37,974 bases of DNA from an uncultured Pseudoflavonifractor sp. Its GTDB lineage: Bacteria > Bacillota > Clostridia > Oscillospirales > Oscillospiraceae. A model generated the notes under the pieces. That model was given only the letters and a program-made list of their open reading frames with translations, was not told the origin of the DNA and ran no database searches. Below, one piece after another: positions 1 to 6,898 of this stretch. Position 1 is the first letter of the stretch; every line of letters begins with the position of its first letter. The position numbers and the translations under genes were made by a program. Where the stretch lies: positions 1 through 37,974 of the forward strand of contig NZ_CALXEG010000031.1 in NCBI RefSeq assembly GCF_944387275.1, given 5' to 3'.

Positions 1-74
1 TTCGGCAGTTTGGACTTCCAAAGTGGAAACATGATTTCGAGTCAGCCCCGTTATGACCACTTCGATACCGCTGC
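1..74 (-). tRNA. partial or decayed tRNA-Ser(CGA)-like sequence at window edge
   Basis: Read on the minus strand from 74 downward, the sequence has a possible 7-nt acceptor strand (GCAGCGG), TA at positions 8-9, a D arm of the serine type, and a 7-nt anticodon loop CTCGAAA with anticodon CGA. Only three pairs of the anticodon stem form; the two outer pairs are mismatched, and no T arm (TTCGAAT) appears before the window ends, although about 29 nt follow the anticodon stem. It may be a decayed tRNA, a tRNA interrupted by an insertion, or a tRNA with a very long variable arm. A good minus-strand promoter lies just upstream (130-158), which favours a stable RNA. Confidence 0.35.
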
Positions 75-129
75 ATAGATTGCCGCTCTGCCGGGACACA
101 TATCTCCCCGACTAGCGAGAACTTTTTAT

Positions 130-158
130 ACGATACCTCATTTTTAATTTTTTGTCAA
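130..158 (-). promoter_or_regulatory. sigma70-type promoter for the tRNA-like sequence
   Basis: On the minus strand a perfect -35 TTGACA (153-158) is followed by a 17-bp spacer and TATCGT (130-135); an alternative -10 TATAAA lies slightly further downstream. It points toward the tRNA-Ser-like sequence at 74-1. Confidence 0.5.
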
Positions 159-304
159 TGGCCCATGGAAAATCTTCTGGTATTTTACGCCCCCTCCGCT
201 GCTGTCAGCCATATCCAGCGGCTGGGACTTTTCTCTCATTTTATAAATTAAATCTGTTTTTACCCTCTTCACACGCCGAAACTTGTCGGCGCTCCCGCTT
301 TTTC
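159..304. other. intergenic region, no gene seen
   Basis: Between the minus-strand promoter and the tlpA promoter I see no plausible gene. A small hairpin (CGCCGA/TCGGCG, about 276-293) is the only structure. The short open frames here lack ribosome binding sites. Confidence 0.5.
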
Positions 305-334
305 TTGACAGCACCCTATCACACCTCTTATAAT
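305..334 (+). promoter_or_regulatory. promoter of the redox operon
   Basis: Consensus TTGACA (305-310), 18-bp spacer and consensus TATAAT (329-334), about 48 bp before the TlpA-like start codon. Confidence 0.75.
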
Positions 335-381
335 GACCCCATCCATCGACCCGCGCCACTTCTCATCTTATGGAGGTTGTT

Positions 382-993
382 ATGAAACGCAAATTCGCTG
401 CCATGCTGGCTGCCGCACTGGGCCTGACCTTGCTTCTGTCCGCCTGTGCCCAGCCGGACAGCGCCCCTTCGCTCACCCCTTCCCCCTCGGCTGACGCCGC
501 CCAGCCCTCTGCCAGCGCCGGTGCCCAGTCCTCCGGCGGCATTCTCTCTTCCTTCTCCGCCCAGGATCTGGACGGCAACGCCGTGGACCAGAGCATCCTG
601 GAGGGCCACACCCTTACCATGGTCAACGTGTGGGCCACCTTCTGCACCCCCTGTATCAACGAGATGCCCGAGCTGGGCGAGCTGGCGGCCGAGTACGCCG
701 ACAAGGGCGTCCAGATCGTGGGCCTCATCTCCGACGTGCTGGACAGCGACGGCTCGGTCAGTGAAACCCAGCTGGAAACCGCCAAGGAGATCGTCTCCTC
801 CACCGGCGCCGACTATACCCACATTGTCCCCTCCTCCGACCTGTACGGTCTCCTCTACCAGATCAGTTCCGTACCCACCACCTTCTTTGTGGACGAGACC
901 GGCGCCCAGGTCGGGACCGCCTATCTGGGCGCCCGGGACAAGGACAGCTGGGCGGCCATTCTGGACGAGATGCTGGCGGAGGTGGGCGCATGA
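382..993 (+). CDS. TlpA-like thioredoxin-fold lipoprotein
   Basis: Predicted extracytoplasmic thiol-disulfide oxidoreductase anchored by lipid. A signal peptide ends in a lipobox (LLSAC) with Cys22, then a Ser/Ala/Pro-rich linker (residues 25-55) and a TlpA/ResA-like thioredoxin domain with the redox motif WATFCTPC (Cys88, Cys91) and the cis-proline segment SVPTTFFVD. The start at 382 is chosen because the alternative in-frame ATG at 370 overlaps the ribosome binding site (TGGAGG, 371-376). The stop overlaps the next start as ATGA. Together with the next two genes it forms a compact operon, suggesting that it receives electrons from, or serves, the membrane Fe-S protein. TlpA family assignment is firm; the substrate is unknown. 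Confidence 0.9.
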   Translation: MKRKFAAMLAAALGLTLLLSACAQPDSAPSLTPSPSADAAQPSASAGAQSSGGILSSFSAQDLDGNAVDQSILEGHTLTMVNVWATFCTPCINEMPELGELAAEYADKGVQIVGLISDVLDSDGSVSETQLETAKEIVSSTGADYTHIVPSSDLYGLLYQISSVPTTFFVDETGAQVGTAYLGARDKDSWAAILDEMLAEVGA

Positions 994-1136
994 GCTTTCT
1001 GAAACAGAACCGGGCCGCGCTGCTCCTTCTTCTGGCCGGAGCTGCGTGCGTCGCCATTGGCGTGTGGCGGGGCGAGGCGGAGACCGTGTTCCGCAAGGCG
1101 GTCAACATCTGCATGGAGTGTATCGGCCTTGGGTAA
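990..1136 (+). CDS. small CD1871A-family CXXC membrane protein
   Basis: A 48-residue protein starting at the ATG of an ATGA overlap with the TlpA-like gene. It has a basic N terminus (MSFLKQNR), one hydrophobic segment (about residues 9-26) and a C-terminal CMEC motif (Cys41, Cys44) two residues from a conserved-looking GLG end. It matches what I know of the CD1871A-type family of small CXXC proteins that sit between thioredoxin-like and 4Fe-4S membrane proteins in Clostridia. The context suggests a membrane-bound thiol or electron relay. The function is not established; translational coupling to tlpA is seen directly. Confidence 0.8.
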   Translation: MSFLKQNRAALLLLLAGAACVAIGVWRGEAETVFRKAVNICMECIGLG

Positions 1137-2013
1137 GCGGCTGTCCTTCTTCCGGCGGCATCTCCGCACCTGGGTCCAGATCTGCTTCGCCGCCCTGTCA
1201 AACGGCTACGCCGCCGGTTTCGCCAAGGGCACCATCTACAAGGGCAGCTCCAAGCTGCTCTGCGTCCCCGGCCTCAACTGCTACTCCTGCCCAGGCGCGC
1301 TGGGCTCCTGCCCCATCGGCTCCTTTCAGGCCGTCATCGCCAGCCGGAACTACCAGTTCACCTTCTACGTGACCGGCTTTCTCCTCTTCTTCGGCGCGCT
1401 GCTGGGCCGGTTCGTGTGCGGTTGGCTGTGCCCCTTCGGCCTGGTTCAGGACCTGCTGCACAAGATCCCCTTTGTCAAAAAGCTGCGCAAGCTGCCCGGC
1501 GACCGGTGGCTCCGCTTTCTGAAGTACGTCATCCTGGTGGGCTTTGTGATTGTCCTCCCCCTCACCGTGCTGGACATTGTGGGCCAGGGCCAGCCCTGGT
1601 TCTGCAAGTACATCTGCCCCTCGGGCACCCTCTTCGCCGGAATCCCCCTGGTGGCCTCCAACCCCGCCCTCCAGTCCGCCCTGGGCTGGCTGTTTAACTG
1701 GAAAGTGGCCGTCCTGGTGGTGCTGCTGCTGCTCTCCGTGGTGGTGTACCGCCCCTTCTGCCGCTATCTCTGCCCCCTGGGCGCCATCTACGGCCTCTTC
1801 AATCCGGTGGCCCTGTACCGCTTCCGGATCGACGCCCAGAAGTGCACCCATTGCGGCGTCTGCCAGAGGGCCTGCCCCATGGACATCCCGGTTCACTCTG
1901 CGCCCAACAGCCCGGAGTGCATCCGCTGCGGCAAGTGCAAGGCCGCCTGCCCCCACGGCGCCATCTGCTCCACCCTCCAGCGCGCCCACCGGGCCGGCGG
2001 CGAAACGGCCTGA
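1129..2013 (+). CDS. NapH/YccM-like polytopic 4Fe-4S membrane protein
   Basis: About 294 residues from a TTG start at 1129, which overlaps the end of the CXXC gene by 8 bp and has GGAG 11 bp upstream; an upstream ATG at 1057 would put a long tail out of keeping with the family. Cys-rich segment (residues 45-64), membrane helices near 80-95, 132-150 and 192-208, the NapH-type motifs CGWLCPFG (97-104), CKYICPSG (159-166) and CRYLCPLG (211-218), then a two-cluster ferredoxin domain (CTHCGVCQRACP, 239-250; CIRCGKCKAACP, 264-275). The family passes electrons across or along the membrane. Here it probably feeds the TlpA-like thioredoxin through the small CXXC protein; that link is inferred. Confidence 0.88.
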   Translation: MGKRLSFFRRHLRTWVQICFAALSNGYAAGFAKGTIYKGSSKLLCVPGLNCYSCPGALGSCPIGSFQAVIASRNYQFTFYVTGFLLFFGALLGRFVCGWLCPFGLVQDLLHKIPFVKKLRKLPGDRWLRFLKYVILVGFVIVLPLTVLDIVGQGQPWFCKYICPSGTLFAGIPLVASNPALQSALGWLFNWKVAVLVVLLLLSVVVYRPFCRYLCPLGAIYGLFNPVALYRFRIDAQKCTHCGVCQRACPMDIPVHSAPNSPECIRCGKCKAACPHGAICSTLQRAHRAGGETA

Positions 2014-2092
2014 TCCTCCATCTCAGCAGGGGCCTGCTGCCCATACCGGACGCCGGGGGCAGCGGGCCTCTTTTTCCTGCCCACCGCCCCCT

Positions 2093-2114
2093 TCCCGGCG
2101 GCCGGGGATTTTTT
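2093..2114 (+). terminator. intrinsic terminator of the redox operon
   Basis: GC-rich hairpin TCCCGG/CCGGGGA (2093-2098 with 2102-2108) followed by six T residues. It lies between the ferredoxin gene and the promoter of the next gene. Confidence 0.6.
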
Positions 2115-2117
2115 CTC

Positions 2118-2146
2118 TTGTCCTGTCCGCTTTTTCAGGGTATAAT
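2118..2146 (+). promoter_or_regulatory. promoter of the DUF4364 gene
   Basis: TTGTCC (2118-2123), 17-bp spacer, consensus TATAAT (2141-2146), 50 bp before the start codon. Confidence 0.65.
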
Positions 2147-2195
2147 ATTAAGGTATACCGTGCCATCCGTTCAGTCTGCAAAGGGAGTGAGTGCC

Positions 2196-2756
2196 ATGGC
2201 CCGATATGGGTTTATTCACGACAAACTGGAGATCAAATTTCTGGTGCTCTATATCATGTCCCGGGCCGCCGCTCCTCTGGACTTCTCAACCCTGACAGAC
2301 CTGACCCTCATCGACGAGGGCGTGGACTACTTCGACTTTGCCGAGGCCGTGGCGGAGCTGGTGGAGAGCGGCCACCTGGAGCTGAATGAGGACGGCCGCT
2401 ATGTGATCACCGAAAAGGGCAAGAAAAACGGCATGGTCTGCGAGAGCAGCCTGCCCTACTCGGTGAAAAGCAAGTGCTCCCGCAGGCTGGTGGAGCTCAA
2501 CGCCGAGCTGCGGCGGGACGCCCAGGTCAGGGCCCAGATCCTCCCCAGGGAGGAGGACGGCACCTGCACCCTCCGCCTCTCCCTGGACGACGGCGCGGGC
2601 AACCTGCTGACCGTGGAGCTGCTCTCCCCCTCCGAGGAACAGGCCGAGCGGCTGGCCGAGGGCTTCCGCTCCCGCCCGGAACAGGTCTATAACGGAATTC
2701 TGGACGTGCTGCTCAAAGAGGCGGACGCGGCCGAGGCCAAGGAAAAGGATTCATAG
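2196..2756 (+). CDS. DUF4364 family protein
   Basis: A 186-residue protein that begins MARYGFIHDKLEIKFLVLYIM, the typical start of DUF4364 proteins. The N-terminal half looks like a winged-helix fold: helices, then a segment (about residues 55-72) ending in GRYVITEKGKK that resembles a wing. The C-terminal half is an acidic alpha/beta region. AAGGGAG precedes the ATG at 2196. The family is widespread in Clostridia with no established function; a DNA-binding or regulatory role is plausible from the fold. The stop is two bases from the next start, so the two genes are probably cotranscribed. Confidence 0.82.
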   Translation: MARYGFIHDKLEIKFLVLYIMSRAAAPLDFSTLTDLTLIDEGVDYFDFAEAVAELVESGHLELNEDGRYVITEKGKKNGMVCESSLPYSVKSKCSRRLVELNAELRRDAQVRAQILPREEDGTCTLRLSLDDGAGNLLTVELLSPSEEQAERLAEGFRSRPEQVYNGILDVLLKEADAAEAKEKDS

Positions 2757-2758
2757 CC

Positions 2759-3874
2759 ATGTCAGAACCTACGGTGTCCGGCTTCCCCATCTCCCTGCTC
2801 TTCCTCTACTTTATCATCTACGCCTTCCTGGGCTGGATCCTGGAGACCGTCTACTGCTCCGTCCGGGAGCGGCGGTTCGTGGCCCGGGGGTTCCTCTACG
2901 GCCCCATCTGCCCCATCTACGGGGTTGGGGTCCTGATGATGCTGTGCTGGTTCGCCCCCTTCACCGGCCAGCCCCTCCTCTTCTACATGGTGGCCACGGT
3001 GTGTATGTCCGCTTGGGAGTACCTGGTGGGCTGGCTGCTGGAGACCACCACCCACATCAAATACTGGGACTACAGCACCCGAAAATTCAACCTGCACGGC
3101 CGTATCTGTCTCTCCATCTCCCTGACCTGGGGCGTGCTGGCCTACCTGGTGATCTTCTGGATCCACCCTGTGGTGGCCGGGCTGGTGGAGCGGCTGTCCG
3201 CCTTTACCGTCCACGTGGCCGCCGGTGTTCTGCTGGCGCTCCTGCTGGCCGACGCCGCCGCCACCATCCGGGAGCTGGCCCTGCTTACCGCCATGCTGCG
3301 GAAGCTGACCCGCATGGGCGAGGAGCTGCAGGTCCAGCTGGCCCTGAGCCGGGCAGAGCTGTCCGACCGGCTGGATGAGGCCAGAGAGGTCCTCAGCGAC
3401 AGGCTGGACGATGCAAAAGAATCTATCTCCGACAGGCTGGACAGCGCAAAAGAATCTATCTCCGACAGGCTGGACGGCGCAAAAGAATCTATCTCCGGCA
3501 GGCTGGACGACGCAAAAGAATCTATCTCCGACAGGCTGGACGACGCAAAAGAATCTATCTCCGACAGGCTGGACGTGGCAAAGGAGTCCATCAGCGGCCG
3601 CCTGGACGGCGCCCGGGAGAGCCTGTCCGAGCGCATTGACTCCGCCCTGGACGGCAGAGAGGCCGATCTGGCCGCGCTGCGCAGGCGGTACGGCGAGCTG
3701 CTGCGCAAGGCGGAGCGCCAGACCCGCCACCTGCGCTATGTCTACCGGGGTATGTCCTCCTCCACGCTGTCCACAGCCCTCTCCCAGCTCTCCGAGGCCA
3801 GCCGCCGGGCCATGGCGGAGCGCTCCCGCCGCCGGGATCAGCGCCGGGCCCAAAAGCGCCGGGACAAGGCGTGA
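2759..3874 (+). CDS. CmpB-type (PF06541) membrane protein with hendecad-repeat tail
   Basis: 371 residues. The N-terminal half (about residues 8-185) has four to five hydrophobic segments and the sequence FLGWILETVYCSV typical of the 'putative ABC transporter permease' family PF06541; no cognate ATPase is adjacent, so the family name should be taken lightly. Residues about 200-300 form a highly charged helix built of 11-residue units of the type SDRLDDAKESI, six of them almost identical at DNA level. The C terminus is very basic (ends RRAQKRRDKA). The expected picture is a membrane anchor followed by a long cytoplasmic amphipathic or right-handed coiled-coil rod and a basic tip. Ribosome binding site AAGGAAAAGG lies in the end of the preceding gene. 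Confidence 0.82.
   Translation: MSEPTVSGFPISLLFLYFIIYAFLGWILETVYCSVRERRFVARGFLYGPICPIYGVGVLMMLCWFAPFTGQPLLFYMVATVCMSAWEYLVGWLLETTTHIKYWDYSTRKFNLHGRICLSISLTWGVLAYLVIFWIHPVVAGLVERLSAFTVHVAAGVLLALLLADAAATIRELALLTAMLRKLTRMGEELQVQLALSRAELSDRLDEAREVLSDRLDDAKESISDRLDSAKESISDRLDGAKESISGRLDDAKESISDRLDDAKESISDRLDVAKESISGRLDGARESLSERIDSALDGREADLAALRRRYGELLRKAERQTRHLRYVYRGMSSSTLSTALSQLSEASRRAMAERSRRRDQRRAQKRRDKA
3398..3595 (+). repeat. 33-bp tandem repeat encoding an 11-residue unit
   Basis: Six consecutive 33-bp units start at 3398, 3431, 3464, 3497, 3530 and 3563; degenerate units extend on both sides (about 3354-3660). Units share GACAGGCTGGAC and AAAGAATCTATCTCC with few changes. The A/T-rich codons AAA GAA TCT ATC are unlike the GC-rich codons of the rest of the gene, which suggests recent expansion of one unit. 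Confidence 0.9.
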
Positions 3875-3910
3875 AGCCGGAACGCCTCCCGTCTCCCCCC
3901 TCAAATACTG

Positions 3911-3944
3911 CCCCGCGGATGGTCCTGGTTGACAATCCGCGGGG
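3911..3944. terminator. inverted repeat, possible terminator overlapping the ABC-F promoter
   Basis: CCCCGCGGAT (3911-3920) pairs perfectly with ATCCGCGGGG (3935-3944), followed by CTTTCG. It may end the upstream operon. Its 3' arm is also most of the spacer of the promoter at 3929-3957. Confidence 0.4.
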
Positions 3945-3957
3945 CTTTCGCTATACT
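3929..3957 (+). promoter_or_regulatory. strong promoter of the ABC-F gene
   Basis: TTGACA (3929-3934), exactly 17 bp, then TATACT (3952-3957). Transcription would start near 3964, giving a leader of more than 200 nt before the ABC-F start codon. Confidence 0.8.
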
Positions 3958-3990
3958 GTATCTATCTTGATTACGATTGGAGTTGGGAAG

Positions 3991-4002
3991 ATGCGCAAGT
4001 AA
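3991..4002 (+). promoter_or_regulatory. candidate three-codon leader ORF (Met-Arg-Lys)
   Basis: ATG CGC AAG TAA preceded by TTGGAG (3978-3982), 8 bp before the ATG. Short leader ORFs upstream of a conditional terminator are a known way for ribosome-targeting antibiotics to induce ABC-F genes. Here it sits at the start of a structured leader that contains GGGCAGG repeats (4031, 4066) and a CCTGC (4043-4047) that could pair either with GCAGG at 4033-4037 or with the terminator arm at 4128-4132. Confidence 0.5.
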
Positions 4003-4123
4003 CCTTCTGTTTTTCCGGAATACACAGGCCGGGCAGGCGTGACCTGCTCTGTTTTGTTGTGGCCCGGGCAGGAGGAAATCTTGTTGTATCTTCCCTGTTT
4101 TCCTACCGTCACCGCACTGGTAT

Positions 4124-4161
4124 GGACGCAGGGGTTTTCTCCTGCGCCCATTTTTTATTTT
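4124..4161 (+). terminator. leader terminator (attenuator) before the ABC-F gene
   Basis: Hairpin CGCAGG (4127-4132) / CCTGCG (4141-4146), extended by outer G-C pairs, followed by TTTTTTATTTT (4151-4161). It lies directly before the ribosome binding site (GAGG, 4166-4169) of the ABC-F gene, so it must be bypassed for the gene to be expressed. Confidence 0.7.
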
Positions 4162-4177
4162 CTGTGAGGTGACGTAT

Positions 4178-5653
4178 ATGTCTCTGATCCAGATCACCGA
4201 TCTGACCTTCGCCTATGACGGCAGCTGGGACAACGTGTTTGACCACGCCTCCCTCCAGCTGGACACCAGCTGGAGGCTGGGGCTGGTGGGGCGCAACGGC
4301 CGCGGTAAGACCACCCTGCTCCGATTGCTGATGGGCGAATATGAATACGCCGGCACCATCTCCGCCTCTGTGGCCTTTGACTACTTCCCCTTCCCCGTGT
4401 CCCGCCCCGAGCGGGATGCCATGGAGGTGGTGGAATCCCTGCTGCCCGAGACGGAGAGCTGGGAGATCTACCGGGAGCTCTCCGCACTGGAGGTGGACCC
4501 AGAGGTCCTCTTCCGCCCCTTCTTCTCCCTGTCCAACGGGGAGCAGACCAAGCTGCTGCTGGCTGTCCTCTTCCTCCGCCCCAACCGGTTCCTCCTGCTG
4601 GACGAGCCCACCAACCACCTGGACCTGGAGGGCAGACAGGTAGTGAGCCGCTACCTGAGCCGGAAGCAGGGCTTTATCCTGGTCTCCCACGACCGGGCCT
4701 TCCTGGACGGCTGCGTGGACCACATTCTGTCCATCAACAAGCAGAATTTTGACCTCCAGCAGGGGAATTTCTCCTCCTGGTGGGAGAACAAGCAGCGCCG
4801 TGACCAGTGGGAGCGTGCGGAAAACGAGAGGCTCCGCCGGGACATCGCCCGTCTGGACGCCGCAGCCCGCCGCACCGCCGCCTGGTCGGACAAGGCGGAG
4901 GCTGCTAAATTCGGCACCGGATGCGGTGACCGGGGGTTCGTGGGCCACCGGGCCGCCAAGGTGATGAAGCGGGCCAAGGCGGCAGAGAACCGCCGCAGAG
5001 AGGCCGCCGAGGAGAAGAGCGCCCTGCTGAAAAACATCGAGCAGGCCCCGCCGCTGAAGCTCCACCCCCTCTCCCACCCCAAGCAGCGCCTGGTGGAGGC
5101 GGACCGGCTGGCCGCCGACTACGGCCAGGGGCCGGTGTGCGTCCCGGTGTCCTTCTCCCTCATGCAGGGGGACCGGCTGGCCCTGACCGGCCGCAACGGC
5201 ACGGGCAAGTCCAGCCTGCTCAAGCTGGTGTGCGGGCAGGAGATCCCCCACACCGGGACGCTGGCCCTGGCCTCCGGGCTGGTGGTGTCGGTGGCCCCCC
5301 AGGACCCGTCCTTCCTCCGGGGCGACCTGACCTGCTTCGCTGCGGACAGCGGCATCGACGAGACGCTGTTCAAGACCATCCTGCGGAAGCTGGACTTCTC
5401 CCGGGCCCAGTTTGAAAAGGACATGGCCGGCTACAGCGCCGGGCAGAAGAAAAAGGTGCTGCTGGCCCGCAGCCTGTGCCAGAGCGCCCACCTCTATGTC
5501 TGGGACGAGCCCCTCAATTATATTGACCTGTTCTCCCGGATACAGCTGGAGCAGCTCATTCTGGAATATCAGCCCACCATGCTGCTGGTGGAGCACGACC
5601 GCAGCTTCCTGGATGCCGTGGCCACCAGAACCATATATCTGGAACGGCCGTAA
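4178..5653 (+). CDS. Lsa-type ABC-F ribosomal protection protein
   Basis: 491 residues with two ABC ATPase domains and no membrane segments. Domain 1: Walker A GRNGRGKT (38-45), signature LSNGEQ, Walker B LLLDEPTNHLDL. The interdomain linker (about 195-295) is rich in charged residues. Domain 2: Walker A GRNGTGKS, signature YSAGQKK, Walker B LYVWDEPLNYIDL. The start FAYDG.W and the WDEPLNYID box are typical of Lsa(A)-like proteins, which bind the ribosomal E site and dislodge lincosamides, pleuromutilins and streptogramin A. The ATG at 4178 is chosen over the GTG at 4169, which overlaps the ribosome binding site. The upstream promoter, leader ORF and terminator suggest induction by drug-stalled ribosomes. 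The spectrum of resistance is inferred, not shown. Confidence 0.9.
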   Translation: MSLIQITDLTFAYDGSWDNVFDHASLQLDTSWRLGLVGRNGRGKTTLLRLLMGEYEYAGTISASVAFDYFPFPVSRPERDAMEVVESLLPETESWEIYRELSALEVDPEVLFRPFFSLSNGEQTKLLLAVLFLRPNRFLLLDEPTNHLDLEGRQVVSRYLSRKQGFILVSHDRAFLDGCVDHILSINKQNFDLQQGNFSSWWENKQRRDQWERAENERLRRDIARLDAAARRTAAWSDKAEAAKFGTGCGDRGFVGHRAAKVMKRAKAAENRRREAAEEKSALLKNIEQAPPLKLHPLSHPKQRLVEADRLAADYGQGPVCVPVSFSLMQGDRLALTGRNGTGKSSLLKLVCGQEIPHTGTLALASGLVVSVAPQDPSFLRGDLTCFAADSGIDETLFKTILRKLDFSRAQFEKDMAGYSAGQKKKVLLARSLCQSAHLYVWDEPLNYIDLFSRIQLEQLILEYQPTMLLVEHDRSFLDAVATRTIYLERP

Positions 5654-5658
5654 AACAC

Positions 5659-5693
5659 AGCGGAGCGGATGCCTGACCGGCATCCGCTCCGCT
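5659..5693. terminator. bidirectional terminator between convergent genes
   Basis: Perfect 15-bp stem AGCGGAGCGGATGCC (5659-5673) with its complement (5679-5693) and loop TGACC. It separates the ABC-F gene from the convergent secreted-protein gene. Confidence 0.85.
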
Positions 5694-5712
5694 TTCACGT
5701 CATGTTTTCTTT

Positions 5713-6258
5713 TCAGCCGATGGTATAGCTCCCCCGGACCAGCACTTTTACCGCGTTCTGGGCGGTGAAGCCCCGGCCCTCAATGGTGGCCATGTACAGG
5801 TGGTTCTTCACCAGGGCCTGACCGTTCTCCAGGGTGCCGCCGTCGGTCATGTCGATAAAGCCGGGGGCCGTGTCGGTGAAGCACACCGCGCTGCCCACCC
5901 GGAGCATGATCTCACAGCCGATGCCCGCCGTCAGCTTCTGCCCGGCGGCCACGTCCACCACCGCAAAGGACGCCGACTGCCCGCTGCCCCCGCCGGCCTG
6001 GGCCAGCTTGTCCTCCACGGCCTTGGTGTAGTCCTGAACGGCCTGGTCCAGCTCCTTCTTCAGGGCGGCCTCCCGCTCGGTCAGCTTAGTGTCCACCTGG
6101 GTCATGATCTCAGGGGTGGCCTTCTGGGTCAGATAGCTCAGGGTCACCAGAGGGTCGGACTGGGTGCCCTGCTGCCCGGCGGCAAAGGCCACCCCCAGCA
6201 GCGTCACGGTCACCAGACCGCCGGCCATCACTTTGGTGAGAAAGGTGTGCTTCTTCAT
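5713..6258 (-). CDS. secreted protein of unknown function with coiled coil
   Basis: 181 residues. A signal peptide (MKKHTFLTK..., hydrophobic core ending in VAFA) is followed by a predicted helical stretch (about residues 45-88) rich in Lys/Glu, a Gly-rich hinge (AGGGSGQSA) and a C-terminal beta-rich domain with FAVVDVAAGQKLTAG and GFIDMTDGGTL. No transmembrane segment besides the signal. A strong ribosome binding site (AGGAGG) precedes the ATG. I recognise this type as a common uncharacterised clostridial exported protein, sometimes next to MazF and Alr. Here it follows mazF on the same strand with 97 bp between, containing a long GC-rich hairpin. Confidence 0.75.
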   Translation of the reverse strand: MKKHTFLTKVMAGGLVTVTLLGVAFAAGQQGTQSDPLVTLSYLTQKATPEIMTQVDTKLTEREAALKKELDQAVQDYTKAVEDKLAQAGGGSGQSASFAVVDVAAGQKLTAGIGCEIMLRVGSAVCFTDTAPGFIDMTDGGTLENGQALVKNHLYMATIEGRGFTAQNAVKVLVRGSYTIG

Positions 6259-6288
6259 GGGGTCCTCCTATGTATCATAGTCTCTGCC

Positions 6289-6330
6289 GCGCGGGCCGTA
6301 ACGGCTTGTTGGGCCGTCTCCGGCCCGCGC
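6289..6330. repeat. GC-rich inverted repeat between mazF and the secreted-protein gene
   Basis: GCGCGGGCCG (6289-6298) pairs with CGGCCCGCGC (6321-6330) across a 22-nt loop. There is no clear T run on either strand, so it could stabilise an mRNA end or act as a weak terminator. Confidence 0.5.
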
Positions 6331-6355
6331 GCTTTCTCTCTCCGGCCCGCCGTAC

Positions 6356-6721
6356 TCAGACCAGCTGCTGGGGATGTAGCCCAAAGCTCACGGCAATGGC
6401 GTTGTCCACCCGCTGCATCTGTTCCTCGTCCAGCCTGCCCATGTGCTCTCTCAGCCGCTTCTTATCCAGGGTGCGGATCTGCTCCAGCAGCACCACGGAA
6501 TCCTTGGGAAGCCCGTAGCTTCTGGCTGAGATATTGATGTGGGTGGGGAGCCGGGCCTTTCCCGTCTGGGAGGTGATGGCCGCGGCGATCACGGTGGGAC
6601 TGTGCCGGTTCCCGGTGTCGTTCTGCACGATCAGGACCGGACGGACGCCCCCCTGCTCACTGCCCACCACGGGACTCAGGTCGGCATAGAAAATATCTCC
6701 TCGTTTTACGCTGTTATCCAC
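6356..6721 (-). CDS. MazF/PemK-family endoribonuclease toxin
   Basis: 121 residues, the usual length of MazF/NdoA. It has the family start [20 protein letters not shown] with RPVLIVQND following, the Ser/Thr segment AAAITSQ, and the C-terminal [11 protein letters not shown] helix. MazF proteins cut single-stranded mRNA at short specific sites. The start codon is GTG (6719-6721) with GGAG upstream. In many Firmicutes the antitoxin gene lies directly upstream between alr and ndoA; here the 457 bp to alr hold repeats and no credible antitoxin. The toxin may be an orphan controlled by a distant antitoxin, or the antitoxin was lost. Confidence 0.9.
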   Translation of the reverse strand: MDNSVKRGDIFYADLSPVVGSEQGGVRPVLIVQNDTGNRHSPTVIAAAITSQTGKARLPTHINISARSYGLPKDSVVLLEQIRTLDKKRLREHMGRLDEEQMQRVDNAIAVSFGLHPQQLV

Positions 6722-6898
6722 AAAAGCTCACACTCCGCGGTCTGATAGTCACCGGCGTCACAGCCCTCTCAGGACCCGACACTCAGCACTATGATTCTCC
6801 CACGGGGCGGCGGGATTTATACACGGGCGGCGAAAAAAGCGCGTTTTCCGCACCCCTCCCCCGTCCGTCCGGACGGTTCTCCCCTGCTTCAGTATATG

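Noticed and set aside
3354-3660. Regular repeats that could be taken for a CRISPR array
   Set aside because: Units are directly tandem with no spacers and stay in frame inside a membrane protein gene.
4109-5698. Long open frame on the minus strand across the ABC-F gene
   Set aside because: It is a GC-rich shadow of the clearly functional ABC-F gene; it lacks a ribosome binding site and any recognisable domain.
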